Translations under genes and position numbers: made by a program
Shown: piece after piece, positions 33,750-42,053 of the stretch
How the letters are laid out: the number at the start of each line of letters is the position of its first letter
How positions within the stretch are numbered: position 1 is the first letter of the stretch
Assembly (NCBI GenBank): GCA_046349215.1
Contig: JAXMCV010000002.1
Location: 186,001-250,000 of the forward strand
Length of the DNA stretch: 64,000 nt
Source of the DNA: JAJXWB01 sp046349215
GTDB lineage: Bacteria; Pseudomonadota; Alphaproteobacteria; Rhizobiales; Beijerinckiaceae
Direction: 5' to 3'
The notes under the pieces: generated by a model
The model's database searches: none
The model's input: only the letters and a program-made list of their open reading frames with translations
What the model was told of the DNA's origin: nothing

Positions 33750-33819
33750 CTTCCAGAACCCTGAACTCCAGCCGCGTGGGCAGCCGTATGGCGCTGCCAC
33801 GCAACAGAGGAGCTTTGTC

Positions 33820-35358
33820 ATGCCCCAGTCAGCCGAAAAGGTTCTCGATCACGCGCCCCTCTTCCGCGAGCCCGAATATACGGAGATGCTCGCCCGCAAG
33901 AAGGCGGAATTCGAGTGCGGCGTATCCGACATCCAGATCCTGGATACGTCCGAATGGACCAAGACCTGGGAATATCGCGAGAAGAACCTCGCCCGCACGG
34001 CGCTGGTCGTCAATCCGGCCAAGGCCTGCCAGCCGCTGGGCGCGGTTTTCGCCGCCGCCGGCTTCGAGCGCACCATGTCCTTCGTGCACGGCTCGCAGGG
34101 CTGCGTCGCCTATTATCGCTCGCACCTGTCGCGCCACTTCAAGGAGCCGTCCTCGGCCGTGTCCTCGTCCATGACGGAGGACGCAGCGGTGTTCGGCGGC
34201 CTGAACAACATGGTCGACGGCCTCGCCAACACCTACAAGCTCTATGATCCCAAGATGATCATGGTCTCGACCACCTGCATGGCGGAGGTGATCGGCGACG
34301 ACCTGCACGCCTTCATCCAGACCGCCAAGCAGAAGGGCTCCGTTCCGGAAGACTACGACGTTCCCTTCGCGCATACGCCCGCCTTCGTCGGCAGCCATGT
34401 CGACGGCTACGACAACATGATCAAGGGCGTGTTCGAGCACTTCTGGAAGGGCAAGGCGCGCACGGCCGGCAAGAAGATAAACATCATTCCCGGTTTCGAC
34501 GGCTTCGTCGTCGGCAACAACCGCGAACTGAAGCGGATCCTCGACGCCATGGACGTGGACTACACGATCCTGTCGGATGCCGCCGACCAGTTCGACACGC
34601 CCGCCGACGGCGAGTTCCGCATGTACGACGGCGGAACGAAGATCGACGATGTCGCCGACGCGCTCAACGCCAAGGCCACCCTGTCGCTTCAGTCCTGGTG
34701 CACCAAGAAGACCATGGACTATGTCGCCGAGCAGGGCCAGGAGGTCGCGAGCTTCCATTACCCGATGGGCGTCGGCGCGACCGACGAACTTCTGATGAAG
34801 ATCTCCGAGCTCTCGGGCAAGGCGATCCCGGCGGAAATCGAGAAGGAGCGCGGCCGCCTGATCGACGCCATGGCCGACAGCCAGGCGCATCTGCACGGCA
34901 AGAAATACGCGATCTACGGCGATCCGGATTTCGTCTACGCCATGGCGCGCTTCGTGATGGAGACCGGCGGCGAGCCGATCCATTGCCTGGCCACCAACGG
35001 CAAGACGGAATGGGTCGAGGAAATGAAGGCGCTGTTCGCTTCCTCGCCGTTCGGCGCCAATGCGCAGGTCTGGGCCGGCAAGGACCTCTGGCACCTCCGC
35101 TCGCTGCTCTTCACCGAGCCGGTGGACTTCCTGATCGGCAGCTCCTACGGCAAGTACCTGGAGCGCGACACCGGAACGCCGCTGATCCGCCTCACCTTCC
35201 CGATCTTCGATCGCCACCACCACCACCGCTTCCCGGTGTGGGGCTATCAGGGCGGCCTGCGCGTGCTGACCACGCTCCTGGACAAGGTCTTCGACGTGCT
35301 CGACCGCGAGACGATCGTCGCCGGCGTGACGGACTTCTCCTACGACCTCACCCGCTGA
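33820..35358 (+). CDS. nifK: Nitrogenase molybdenum-iron protein beta chain
   Basis: 512 residues. P-cluster cysteines Cys70 (PAKACQPLGAV), Cys95 (HGSQGCVAYYRSHLSRHFKEP) and Cys153 (STTCMAEVIGDD). C-terminal FPIFDRHHHHRFPVWGYQGG is typical of NifK. Pairs with NifD in the alpha2beta2 MoFe protein. Start at ATG 33820 behind GAGGAG; the first residues MPQSAEKVLDH are standard. Confidence 0.99.
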   Translation: MPQSAEKVLDHAPLFREPEYTEMLARKKAEFECGVSDIQILDTSEWTKTWEYREKNLARTALVVNPAKACQPLGAVFAAAGFERTMSFVHGSQGCVAYYRSHLSRHFKEPSSAVSSSMTEDAAVFGGLNNMVDGLANTYKLYDPKMIMVSTTCMAEVIGDDLHAFIQTAKQKGSVPEDYDVPFAHTPAFVGSHVDGYDNMIKGVFEHFWKGKARTAGKKINIIPGFDGFVVGNNRELKRILDAMDVDYTILSDAADQFDTPADGEFRMYDGGTKIDDVADALNAKATLSLQSWCTKKTMDYVAEQGQEVASFHYPMGVGATDELLMKISELSGKAIPAEIEKERGRLIDAMADSQAHLHGKKYAIYGDPDFVYAMARFVMETGGEPIHCLATNGKTEWVEEMKALFASSPFGANAQVWAGKDLWHLRSLLFTEPVDFLIGSSYGKYLERDTGTPLIRLTFPIFDRHHHHRFPVWGYQGGLRVLTTLLDKVFDVLDRETIVAGVTDFSYDLTR

Positions 35359-35367
35359 GGCCCGCGG

Positions 35368-35399
35368 GGCGCGCGCCCGTCGAGTGGCGCGCGCCTTGC
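35368..35399 (+). promoter_or_regulatory. nifK-nifE hairpin overlapping a candidate nifE sigma54 promoter
   Basis: A 10-bp GGCGCGCGCC stem repeated as palindromes (35368-35377 and 35386-35395) with an 8-base loop. The right arm is part of TGGCGC-N5-TTGC (35385-35399), a -24/-12 match with one mismatch at -24. So one stretch may end nifHDK transcription and start nifE. No TGT-N10-ACA UAS was found upstream of it. Confidence 0.5.
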
Positions 35400-35466
35400 A
35401 ACTTCTTTCCCGAAGCGATGCCGGGCCGACATTTTCGTCGGCTCCGCGACACAAACGGGGCCGCGC

Positions 35467-36948
35467 ATGTCAGATCTCAAGGCGAAGATCCAGGACGTGT
35501 TCAACGAGCCGGCCTGCGACAAGAACGCCGCCAAGTCCGACAAGGAGCGCAAGAAGGGCTGCTCCAAGCCGTTGACGCCCGGCGCGGCGGCCGGCGGATG
35601 CGCCTTCGATGGCGCGAAGATCGTCCTGCAGCCGATCGTCGACGCCGCCCATCTCATCCACGGCCCGCTCGCCTGCGAGGGCAACAGCTGGGACAATCGT
35701 CACGCCGCCTCCTCGGGGCCGCAGCTCTATCGCACATCGTTCACGACCGACATGTCGGAACTCGACATCGTGATGGGGCAGGGCGAGAAGAAGCTGTGGA
35801 AGGCGATCAAGGCTGTCGTCGAGCGGCACGCGCCGCCGGCGGTCTTCGTCTATGCGACCTGCGTCACCGCGCTGATCGGCGACGACATTGTCGCGGTCTG
35901 CAACCATGCGACGCAGACGCTCGGCGTTCCCGTCATCCCGGTCAATGCGCCGGGCTTCGCCGGCTCCAAGAATCTCGGCAACAAGCTCGCGGGCGAAACG
36001 CTGCTCGACCATGTGATCGGCACGCGCGAGCCCGAGATTTCCACACCGACCGACATCAACATCCTCGGCGAATACAATCTGGCCGGCGAACTCTGGCAGG
36101 TCACACCCCTGTTCGAGAAGCTCGGCATCCGCATCCATACCTGCGTGACCGGCGACGCCCGCTACAATGACGTCGCCTCGAGCCATCGCTCGCGCGTCAA
36201 CATGATGGTCTGCTCGGCGGCGCTCGTGAATGTCGCGCGCAAGATGGAGGAGCGCTGGGGCATTCCCTGGTTCGAGGGCTCGTTCTACGGCGTGACCGAC
36301 ACGTCCGACGCGCTGCGCAACATCGCCGGCCTTCTGGTGAAGCAGGGCGCTCCCGCCGACCTGATCGACCGCACCGAGGCCTTGATCGCCGAGGAAGAAG
36401 CAAAGGTCTGGAAGCGGCTCGAGCCATACCGCGCCCGCCTCGCGGGCAAGCGCGCGCTCGTCTATACCGGCGGCGTCAAGTCCTGGTCCGTCGTCTCGGC
36501 GCTGCAGGACATCGGCATGGTCATTGTCGACACGTCCGTCCGCAAGGCGACGCCGGAAGACAAGCAGCGCGTCATCGAACTGACCGGCGAAGACACCCAT
36601 ATGGTCGACGCGCTGAGCCCTCGCGAAATGTTCGCCTTCCTGCGGGACGGCAAGGCTGACGTCCTTCTGTCCGGAGGCCGTACGCAATTCATTGCGCTGA
36701 AGGCGCGCACCGCCTGGGTCGACATCAACCAGGAGCGTCACGAACCCTTCGCGGGCTACGACGGCATGGTCGAACTGGTGAAGAAGCTCGACCAGGCGAT
36801 CAACAATCCCGTCTGGGAAAAGACCCGCCGACCCGCGCCGTGGGATCAGGACTGGGCGCCGGCGGCGACCGCCGCCGACGATCATGCGCTGTCGCGCCAT
36901 CGCCGCAAGTTCGCGATGACCGAAGCCGACGATATCGGAGAATGCTGA
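35467..36948 (+). CDS. nifE: FeMo-cofactor scaffold protein NifE
   Basis: 493 residues. NifE with NifN forms the scaffold where NifB-co is converted to FeMo-co. Seen: MSDLKAKIQDVFNEPAC, KGCSKPLTPGAAAGGCAFDGAKI, the NifD-like HGPLACEGNSWDNR and YATCVTALIGDD with cluster cysteines. It is followed by nifN after 1 base. Confidence 0.98.
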   Translation: MSDLKAKIQDVFNEPACDKNAAKSDKERKKGCSKPLTPGAAAGGCAFDGAKIVLQPIVDAAHLIHGPLACEGNSWDNRHAASSGPQLYRTSFTTDMSELDIVMGQGEKKLWKAIKAVVERHAPPAVFVYATCVTALIGDDIVAVCNHATQTLGVPVIPVNAPGFAGSKNLGNKLAGETLLDHVIGTREPEISTPTDINILGEYNLAGELWQVTPLFEKLGIRIHTCVTGDARYNDVASSHRSRVNMMVCSAALVNVARKMEERWGIPWFEGSFYGVTDTSDALRNIAGLLVKQGAPADLIDRTEALIAEEEAKVWKRLEPYRARLAGKRALVYTGGVKSWSVVSALQDIGMVIVDTSVRKATPEDKQRVIELTGEDTHMVDALSPREMFAFLRDGKADVLLSGGRTQFIALKARTAWVDINQERHEPFAGYDGMVELVKKLDQAINNPVWEKTRRPAPWDQDWAPAATAADDHALSRHRRKFAMTEADDIGEC

Positions 36949-36949
36949 G

Positions 36950-38299
36950 ATGAACGCGATCTCGCCCGTCTCGAAGCCGGTCTCGACCAATCCGCTCAAG
37001 GTCTCCGCGCCGCTTGGCGCAGCCATGGCCTATCTCGGCGTGGAAGGCGCAGTGCCGCTGTTCCATGGCAGCCAGGGCTGCACGGCATTCGCGCTCGTCC
37101 TGCTCGTCCGTCACTTCAAGGAAGCCATCCCCTTGCAGACGACGGCGATGAACGAGGTCTCGACCATCCTCGGCGGCGCCGACCACGTCGAGGAAGCGCT
37201 TCTCAATCTCAAGAAGCGCATGAACCCGAAGCTCGTCGGTATCTGCTCGACCGCCCTGACCGAGACGCGCGGCGAGGATTTCGAGGGCGACCTTCGCCTG
37301 ATTCTCACGCGTCGCGCCGAGGAACTCGACGGCACGCAGGTGGTGTTCGCGTCGACGCCCGACTTCAACGGATCCCTGGAGGAAGGCTGGTCGAAGGCGA
37401 CTTACGCTCTCGTCGACGCGCTCGTGCCGAAGTGCAGCGCAACGTCGCTTCGGCAGGTGAATATCCTTCCGGGCGTGCATCTGACGGTGGGCGATCTCGA
37501 ATCGCTCAAGGATCTCGTTCGCAAGTTCGATCTCGAACCCATCGTCCTGCCGGACGTCTCGCAATCCCTTGACGGCGTGACGACCGGCGAATGGAGCGCG
37601 ACGACCTATGGCGGCGTGACGCTCGAACAGATCCGCTCCATGGGCGAATCCTGCGCGACCATCGCGGTTGGCGAGCACATGCGCGCCGCGGCTGAACTTC
37701 TCTCCGAGCGGTCGCAGGCTCCGGCCTATGTCTTCCCGACCCTGGTCGGTCTGGAAGCCAGCGATCAGATGGTTTCGACGCTGTCGCGCCTTTCGCGCAT
37801 GTCGGCGCCGCCGGAAGTGCGCAGGGAACGCGCGCGACTGGTCGACGCCATGCTCGACGGTCATTTCTATTTTGCGGGCAAGAAAATCGCCATCGGCGCC
37901 GAGCCGGATCTCCTGCTCGGCCTCGCCTCCCTTGCGACCGATCTCGGCGCCAGGATCGTCGCCGCCGTCACGACGACGCCCGGCTCTAAGGCGATCGAAC
38001 TTACGCCTGCCGACGTGATCGTCGGCGACCTCGGCGACCTCGAGGACATGGCGGGCGCGGCTGACTTGCTCGTCACGCATGCGCATGGGCGCCAGGCGGC
38101 GGACCGCCTCGGCATCCCGCACCTGCGCGTCGGCTTTCCGATCTTCGACCGGCTGGGTTCGGCCTACCGCACGAGCATCGGCTATTCCGGCACGCGCAGC
38201 CTGATCTTCGAAACCGCCAACCTGTTCCTCGCCGCGCCGCACGCCCACGGGCATGACACGCACGGGGAAACTCGCAAGCAGAAGGAGCAAATCCCATGA
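36950..38299 (+). CDS. nifN: FeMo-cofactor scaffold protein NifN
   Basis: 449 residues, NifK-like. Cys in FHGSQGCTAFALVLLVRHFKEAIPLQTTAMNEV and ICSTALTETRGEDF; the second P-cluster-type cysteine is absent as in NifN. One base after nifE; overlap of its stop with nifX (ATGA). Confidence 0.97.
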   Translation: MNAISPVSKPVSTNPLKVSAPLGAAMAYLGVEGAVPLFHGSQGCTAFALVLLVRHFKEAIPLQTTAMNEVSTILGGADHVEEALLNLKKRMNPKLVGICSTALTETRGEDFEGDLRLILTRRAEELDGTQVVFASTPDFNGSLEEGWSKATYALVDALVPKCSATSLRQVNILPGVHLTVGDLESLKDLVRKFDLEPIVLPDVSQSLDGVTTGEWSATTYGGVTLEQIRSMGESCATIAVGEHMRAAAELLSERSQAPAYVFPTLVGLEASDQMVSTLSRLSRMSAPPEVRRERARLVDAMLDGHFYFAGKKIAIGAEPDLLLGLASLATDLGARIVAAVTTTPGSKAIELTPADVIVGDLGDLEDMAGAADLLVTHAHGRQAADRLGIPHLRVGFPIFDRLGSAYRTSIGYSGTRSLIFETANLFLAAPHAHGHDTHGETRKQKEQIP

Positions 38300-38778
38300 G
38301 CGCCTTGCATCTCCGCGTTGTCGGCGAGGACGGGCCTTCGGCTGCGCCGCTCTCCGGATCCCTTCGCGTGGCCATCGCCACCCAGGACATGAAGAACCTC
38401 AACGCGCATTTCGGTTCGGCGCGCCGCTTCGCCATCTATGACGTGACGCCGCAGGAATGGAGCTTCGTCGAGGCCGTGTCGTTCGATGTCGTGTCGGACG
38501 AATCCGGCAGCCACAAGACGGAAGGCGACGACAAGATCGCGCGGAAGGTGGAAGGGCTGACGGGTTGCCACCTTCTCTTCTGCCTGGCGATCGGCGGGCC
38601 TTCGGCCGCCAAGGTCGTCTCGGCCGGCATTCACCCCGTGAAGATCCAGCAGGCGCAGTCGATCGACGAAGTGCTCGAGCGCACGCGCGTCATGCTCTCC
38701 GGTTCGCCGCCGCCGTGGCTGCGCAAGGTTCTGGCCGGCGCAGGCGCGGTGCAGAAACCGAAGTTCTACGAGGAGTGA
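38296..38778 (+). CDS. nifX: Nitrogen fixation protein NifX
   Basis: 160 residues. NifX domain LRVAIATQDMKNLNAHFGSARRFAIYDVT plus EGDDKIARKVEGLTGCHLLFCLAIGG. NifX binds and passes NifB-co/VK-cluster to NifEN. ATGA overlap with nifN. Confidence 0.97.
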   Translation: MSALHLRVVGEDGPSAAPLSGSLRVAIATQDMKNLNAHFGSARRFAIYDVTPQEWSFVEAVSFDVVSDESGSHKTEGDDKIARKVEGLTGCHLLFCLAIGGPSAAKVVSAGIHPVKIQQAQSIDEVLERTRVMLSGSPPPWLRKVLAGAGAVQKPKFYEE

Positions 38779-38783
38779 CGCCG

Positions 38784-38915
38784 ATGGTCTGCGCCATTCT
38801 GCTTGTCGCCTGCTCGTTTCTGTCGCTGCGCTACGGAATCGCCTTTGCCGATGTCTGCGACGAAATCGCCGATGCAAAACTGCCGGACGCGCTTCTCTTC
38901 GCGCCGCTCATCTGA
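38784..38915 (+). CDS. 43-residue small ORF between nifX and DUF269 gene
   Basis: ATG at 38784, 5 bases after the nifX stop, with AGGAG (38770-38774) in the nifX end as a Shine-Dalgarno. The peptide MVCAILLVACSFLSLRYGIAFA... has a hydrophobic start like a signal or membrane segment and a short acidic tail ending in PDALLFAPLI. It fills almost all of the 149-base gap in an otherwise tight operon. No family recognised. It may be a genuine small protein or merely an open spacer. Confidence 0.4.
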   Translation: MVCAILLVACSFLSLRYGIAFADVCDEIADAKLPDALLFAPLI

Positions 38916-38927
38916 CGAGAGGAAGTC

Positions 38928-39401
38928 ATGCTCGATACGGTCGACCCCGCCGCCGCCGAAGAGGCCGCCTTCGAAACGCCGTTCATGAAGGCGCTGGTGC
39001 GGCTGTTTCGCGCCCAGGACCAGCACGGCGCCTGGGAAAGGAAGACGGACGCCCAGATCCTCAAGGATTTCATCGTCACCAAGGAACAGCGCCGCGAAAT
39101 GCCGATCATCGGCGATCCCGACCCCGACATCCTCTGGCGCATCGAGATGTTCTACACGGCGATCGGGCTTGCCGCCGAGGGCAAGACCGGCGTCATCGCC
39201 GGGCCTATGATGAAGATGAGCCACGAGGGCTTCGGCCGCATCGTCCTGCTCGCTGGCAACCTCGTCGCCCTCTCGCGTCACCTTCGCGATGTTCATCGCT
39301 TCGGCTTCGACAATTTCGCGAAGATGGCGGCCGAAGGCGAGAAATATCTCGCCAAGGCGGTCGAGATGATCGAGGCCCATCCCGAAGTCGCGAAGGCCTG
39401 A
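38928..39401 (+). CDS. NifX-associated protein (DUF269)
   Basis: 157 residues (FETPFMKALVRLFRAQDQHGAWERKTDAQILKDFIVTKEQRREMPIIGDPDPD ... AEGKTGVIAGPMMKMSHEGFGRIVLLAGNLVALSRHLRDVHRFGF), the DUF269 family found after nifX in many diazotrophs. Exact function unknown; SD GAGAGGAAG ahead of the ATG. Confidence 0.93.
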   Translation: MLDTVDPAAAEEAAFETPFMKALVRLFRAQDQHGAWERKTDAQILKDFIVTKEQRREMPIIGDPDPDILWRIEMFYTAIGLAAEGKTGVIAGPMMKMSHEGFGRIVLLAGNLVALSRHLRDVHRFGFDNFAKMAAEGEKYLAKAVEMIEAHPEVAKA

Positions 39402-39404
39402 CCA

Positions 39405-39605
39405 ATGTCCGACATCGACACGCTCAAAGCCGACATCAAGAAGCTCTCCGCCAAGGCGGTGAACGCCAAGATGAACCTGCATGACCTGTCGGAGGAATTG
39501 CCGGTCAACTGGACGACCATCATGGATGTCGCGCAGGCGACGCACGACGCCTATGCCGCGCTGGAAGCGGCGCGCAAGAAACTGAAGGAGCTCGAATCGG
39601 CATGA
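39405..39605 (+). CDS. DUF683 / CCE_0567 family small nif protein
   Basis: 66 residues, mainly one helical coiled coil (LKADIKKLSAKAVNAKMNLHDLSEELPVNWTTIMDVAQATHDAYAALEAARKKLKELE). This family sits between the DUF269 gene and fdxB in many nif clusters. Stop overlaps fdxB by ATGA. Confidence 0.92.
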   Translation: MSDIDTLKADIKKLSAKAVNAKMNLHDLSEELPVNWTTIMDVAQATHDAYAALEAARKKLKELESA

Positions 39606-39919
39606 GCGCATTTCTCACCCGCGGCGGCGCCGCCTGGATGCCGGTCTATCTCACGCAGATCAACGGCGAGACCTGCATTGGCTGCGGGCGCTGCTTCAAG
39701 GTCTGTTCGCGCGACGTGATGCATCTCTACGGCGTCGACGACGAAGGCGAAATCCTGGGCAAGGTCACCGAGGACGACGATGACGATTTCGACGGCGATC
39801 TCAACCGCAAGATCATGAAGGTCGACAATGCCGAAGCCTGCATCGGCTGCGGCGCCTGCGCCCGCGTCTGTCCCAAGGATTGCCAGACCCATGTCGCTGC
39901 CGATCAGATCGCTGCCTGA
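39602..39919 (+). CDS. fdxB: Ferredoxin III, nif-specific
   Basis: 105 residues with two [4Fe-4S] motifs CIGCGRCFKVCSRDVM and CIGCGACARVCPKDC separated by an acidic insert (EDDDDDFDGD), as in FdxB. Likely electron donor or part of cofactor assembly. Starts in an ATGA overlap; its end overlaps nifQ by 29 bases. Confidence 0.95.
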   Translation: MSAFLTRGGAAWMPVYLTQINGETCIGCGRCFKVCSRDVMHLYGVDDEGEILGKVTEDDDDDFDGDLNRKIMKVDNAEACIGCGACARVCPKDCQTHVAADQIAA

Positions 39920-40598
39920 ACTGCGCGCGCGCATCGTCGCCGCGCTGCCGCCGCTCGCCCATTGCGACGGCGAGGCGCTGGCGGCGGCGATCGCGCTTGG
40001 CGCGCCGCCCGTGCGCGACCCGTTCCTGGTTGAAATCTTCTCCAGGCTCCTGGCGGTGGGAATCATGGAGACGCGCGAAGAGGGCAATACGCTCTCCGAC
40101 GCGCTCGGACTGGGGCGCGAGGATTTGCGCGCCCTGACGGTCTGGATCGGCGGCGCCTCCCTCTCGCCGCTGGCCGACGCGGCGGCCGAACCCGTCGTCG
40201 ACGAGGAAGAGGAACAGGTCCTGTCGCTGCTGCGCGGCTTCGCGGTCGACGCCCGACGCGAGACGCGCTGGGTCGCCGCCATGATCGCCAGGCGCGCCAT
40301 GCGGCCGAACCATCTCTGGCAGGATCTTGGCCTTGCCGACCGCTCCTGGCTCAATGAAATGCTGCGGCGGTTCTTCCCCGAGCTGCACGCCGGCAATACG
40401 GCCGACATGAAGTGGAAGAAATATTTCTACCGGCGGCTGTGCGAACTGGAGGGCTTCACGCTCTGCACCGCGCCCTCCTGTCGCGAATGCTGCGATTTCG
40501 ATCGCTGCTTCGGCGCGGAGGATGGCCAGAGCCTTCTGGCGCGCGCCCGGCTCGAAGCCGATCGTCGCGATGCGACAGCGGTCCTGTCGGTTTCCTGA
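39891..40598 (+). CDS. nifQ: Molybdenum donor protein NifQ
   Basis: 235 residues from ATG 39891, inside the fdxB end. The C-terminal cluster C-X4-C-X2-C-X5-C (CTAPSCRECCDFDRC) binds a [Mo-3Fe-4S] cluster and delivers Mo for FeMo-co synthesis. The stop lies in the first of the two UAS of the next operon. Confidence 0.95.
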   Translation: MSLPIRSLPELRARIVAALPPLAHCDGEALAAAIALGAPPVRDPFLVEIFSRLLAVGIMETREEGNTLSDALGLGREDLRALTVWIGGASLSPLADAAAEPVVDEEEEQVLSLLRGFAVDARRETRWVAAMIARRAMRPNHLWQDLGLADRSWLNEMLRRFFPELHAGNTADMKWKKYFYRRLCELEGFTLCTAPSCRECCDFDRCFGAEDGQSLLARARLEADRRDATAVLSVS

Positions 40599-40618
40599 CA
40601 CTTGTCGCGATCCGCACA
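40585..40618 (+). promoter_or_regulatory. Tandem NifA upstream activator sites
   Basis: Two exact TGT-N10-ACA motifs, 40585-40600 (overlapping the nifQ stop) and 40603-40618, spaced 18 bases apart. They lie 40-75 bases upstream of the -24 element at 40660. Confidence 0.8.
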
Positions 40619-40659
40619 AGGGCGCTTCGGCAAATAGCTGATTTCCGGTGATTTTCTGC

Positions 40660-40674
40660 TGGCACAACGGTTGC
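40660..40674 (+). promoter_or_regulatory. Sigma54 promoter of the iscA-nifUSV operon
   Basis: TGGCAC-N5-TTGC, full consensus, 36 bases before the iscA-like ATG. Confidence 0.88.
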
Positions 40675-40710
40675 GACGCGACAGGCGTCATTCAACCGGT
40701 GGAGCCTTCC

Positions 40711-41031
40711 ATGATCCAGCTGACGCCCGACGCCGTCGAAGCCGTGAAATCCGCCATGGCCCGCGCGACAGGTCCGGCGGCCGGATTGCGCATCATGGTC
40801 GAGACCGGCGGCTGCGCCGGATTCAAATACATGATGGGCCTGGAGAAGGAGCCGCGCGAGGGCGACGAGGTCATCGAGCAGGACGGCGTCACCGTCTTCA
40901 TCGACGATCTCTCCCGCCCGCATCTCGACGGCATGAAGGTCGATTTCGTCACGAACCTGGAATCCTCGGGCTTCGTATTCGACAACCCGAACGCGGCCTC
41001 CAAGTGCGCCTGCGGCAAGAGCTTCGGCTGA
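40711..41031 (+). CDS. IscA/HesB-like Fe-S assembly protein, nif-linked
   Basis: 106 residues. A-type carrier with conserved cysteines in ETGGCAGFKY and CACGKSFG. Leads the nifU-nifS operon. Carries [4Fe-4S] clusters to nif proteins (IscA-nif). Confidence 0.95.
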   Translation: MIQLTPDAVEAVKSAMARATGPAAGLRIMVETGGCAGFKYMMGLEKEPREGDEVIEQDGVTVFIDDLSRPHLDGMKVDFVTNLESSGFVFDNPNAASKCACGKSFG

Positions 41032-41041
41032 GGGGGCGGAC

Positions 41042-42043
41042 ATGTGGGATTATTCGGAGAAGGTCCAGGAATATTTCTTCAACCCGAAGAACGCCGGCGT
41101 TCTGGCCGAAGCGAATGCGGTCGGCGAGGTCGGCGCCATTTCCTGCGGCGACGCGCTGAAGCTGATGATGAAGGTCGACCCCGTCACCAACATCATCCTG
41201 GAAGCGAAGTTCCAGACCTTCGGCTGCGGTTCGGCGATTGCGTCTTCTTCCGCCCTGACCGAACTCGTGATCGGCAAGACAGTCGACGAGGCGCTGAAGC
41301 TGACGAACCAGGACATAGCAGATTTTCTCGGCGGGCTGCCGCCTGAAAAGATGCATTGCTCTGTCATGGGCTATGAGGCGCTGCAGGCGGCGGTCGCCAA
41401 TTTCCGCGGCGAGACCTGGACCGACGACCACGAGGAAGGCGCGCTGATCTGCAAGTGCTTCGGCGTCGACGAAGGCATGGTCGAACGCGCCGTGCGCATG
41501 AACAGCCTGACGACGATCGAGCAGGTGACCGCCTACACCAAGGCCGGCGGCGGCTGCCTCACCTGCTTCGATGCGCTGGAAGGCGTACTGGCGAAGGTGA
41601 ACGCCGAAATGGTCGCGGAAGGCGCGCTCGATCCGGCTAAGGCCTATCGGTTGGGCTCCGTCGACGCGGCCGCGTTGAAGAAGAAGCCGACGCCGAAGGC
41701 GGCTGCGCCCGTCGTGTCGCTCGGCGCCGTTGCGCCGAAGCGGGCGGCGCCGGTCGAGACGCCGAAGATTTCCCCGCTCGATCCGGCGGCGCCGGCCCCG
41801 GCGCTCACCAACCTGCAGAAGATGAAGCTCATCGAGCAGGCGATCGAGGATCTGCGTCCGAGCCTGCGCGCCGACAACGGCGATTGCGAGCTCGTCGATA
41901 TCGACGGCTCGACCGTCTATGTGCGCCTGTCCGGCGCCTGTGTCGGCTGCCAGATGGCGAGCGTCACCGTCTCCGGCATCCAGGCCCGTCTCTCCGACAA
42001 GATCGGCGCGCCGATCCGTGTCGTTCCCGTCGGCAAGAACTGA
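41042..42043 (+). CDS. nifU: Fe-S scaffold protein NifU
   Basis: 333 residues in three parts: IscU-like N terminus (GEVGAISCGDALKLMM, FQTFGCGSAIASSSAL, PPEKMHCSVMG), central 2Fe-2S ferredoxin-like domain (ICKCFGVDE ... AGGGCLTCFDALEG) and C-terminal Nfu domain with CVGCQMAS. A Pro/Ala linker joins the last two. Supplies clusters for nitrogenase with NifS. Confidence 0.98.
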   Translation: MWDYSEKVQEYFFNPKNAGVLAEANAVGEVGAISCGDALKLMMKVDPVTNIILEAKFQTFGCGSAIASSSALTELVIGKTVDEALKLTNQDIADFLGGLPPEKMHCSVMGYEALQAAVANFRGETWTDDHEEGALICKCFGVDEGMVERAVRMNSLTTIEQVTAYTKAGGGCLTCFDALEGVLAKVNAEMVAEGALDPAKAYRLGSVDAAALKKKPTPKAAAPVVSLGAVAPKRAAPVETPKISPLDPAAPAPALTNLQKMKLIEQAIEDLRPSLRADNGDCELVDIDGSTVYVRLSGACVGCQMASVTVSGIQARLSDKIGAPIRVVPVGKN

Positions 42044-42053
42044 GGAGACCCGC

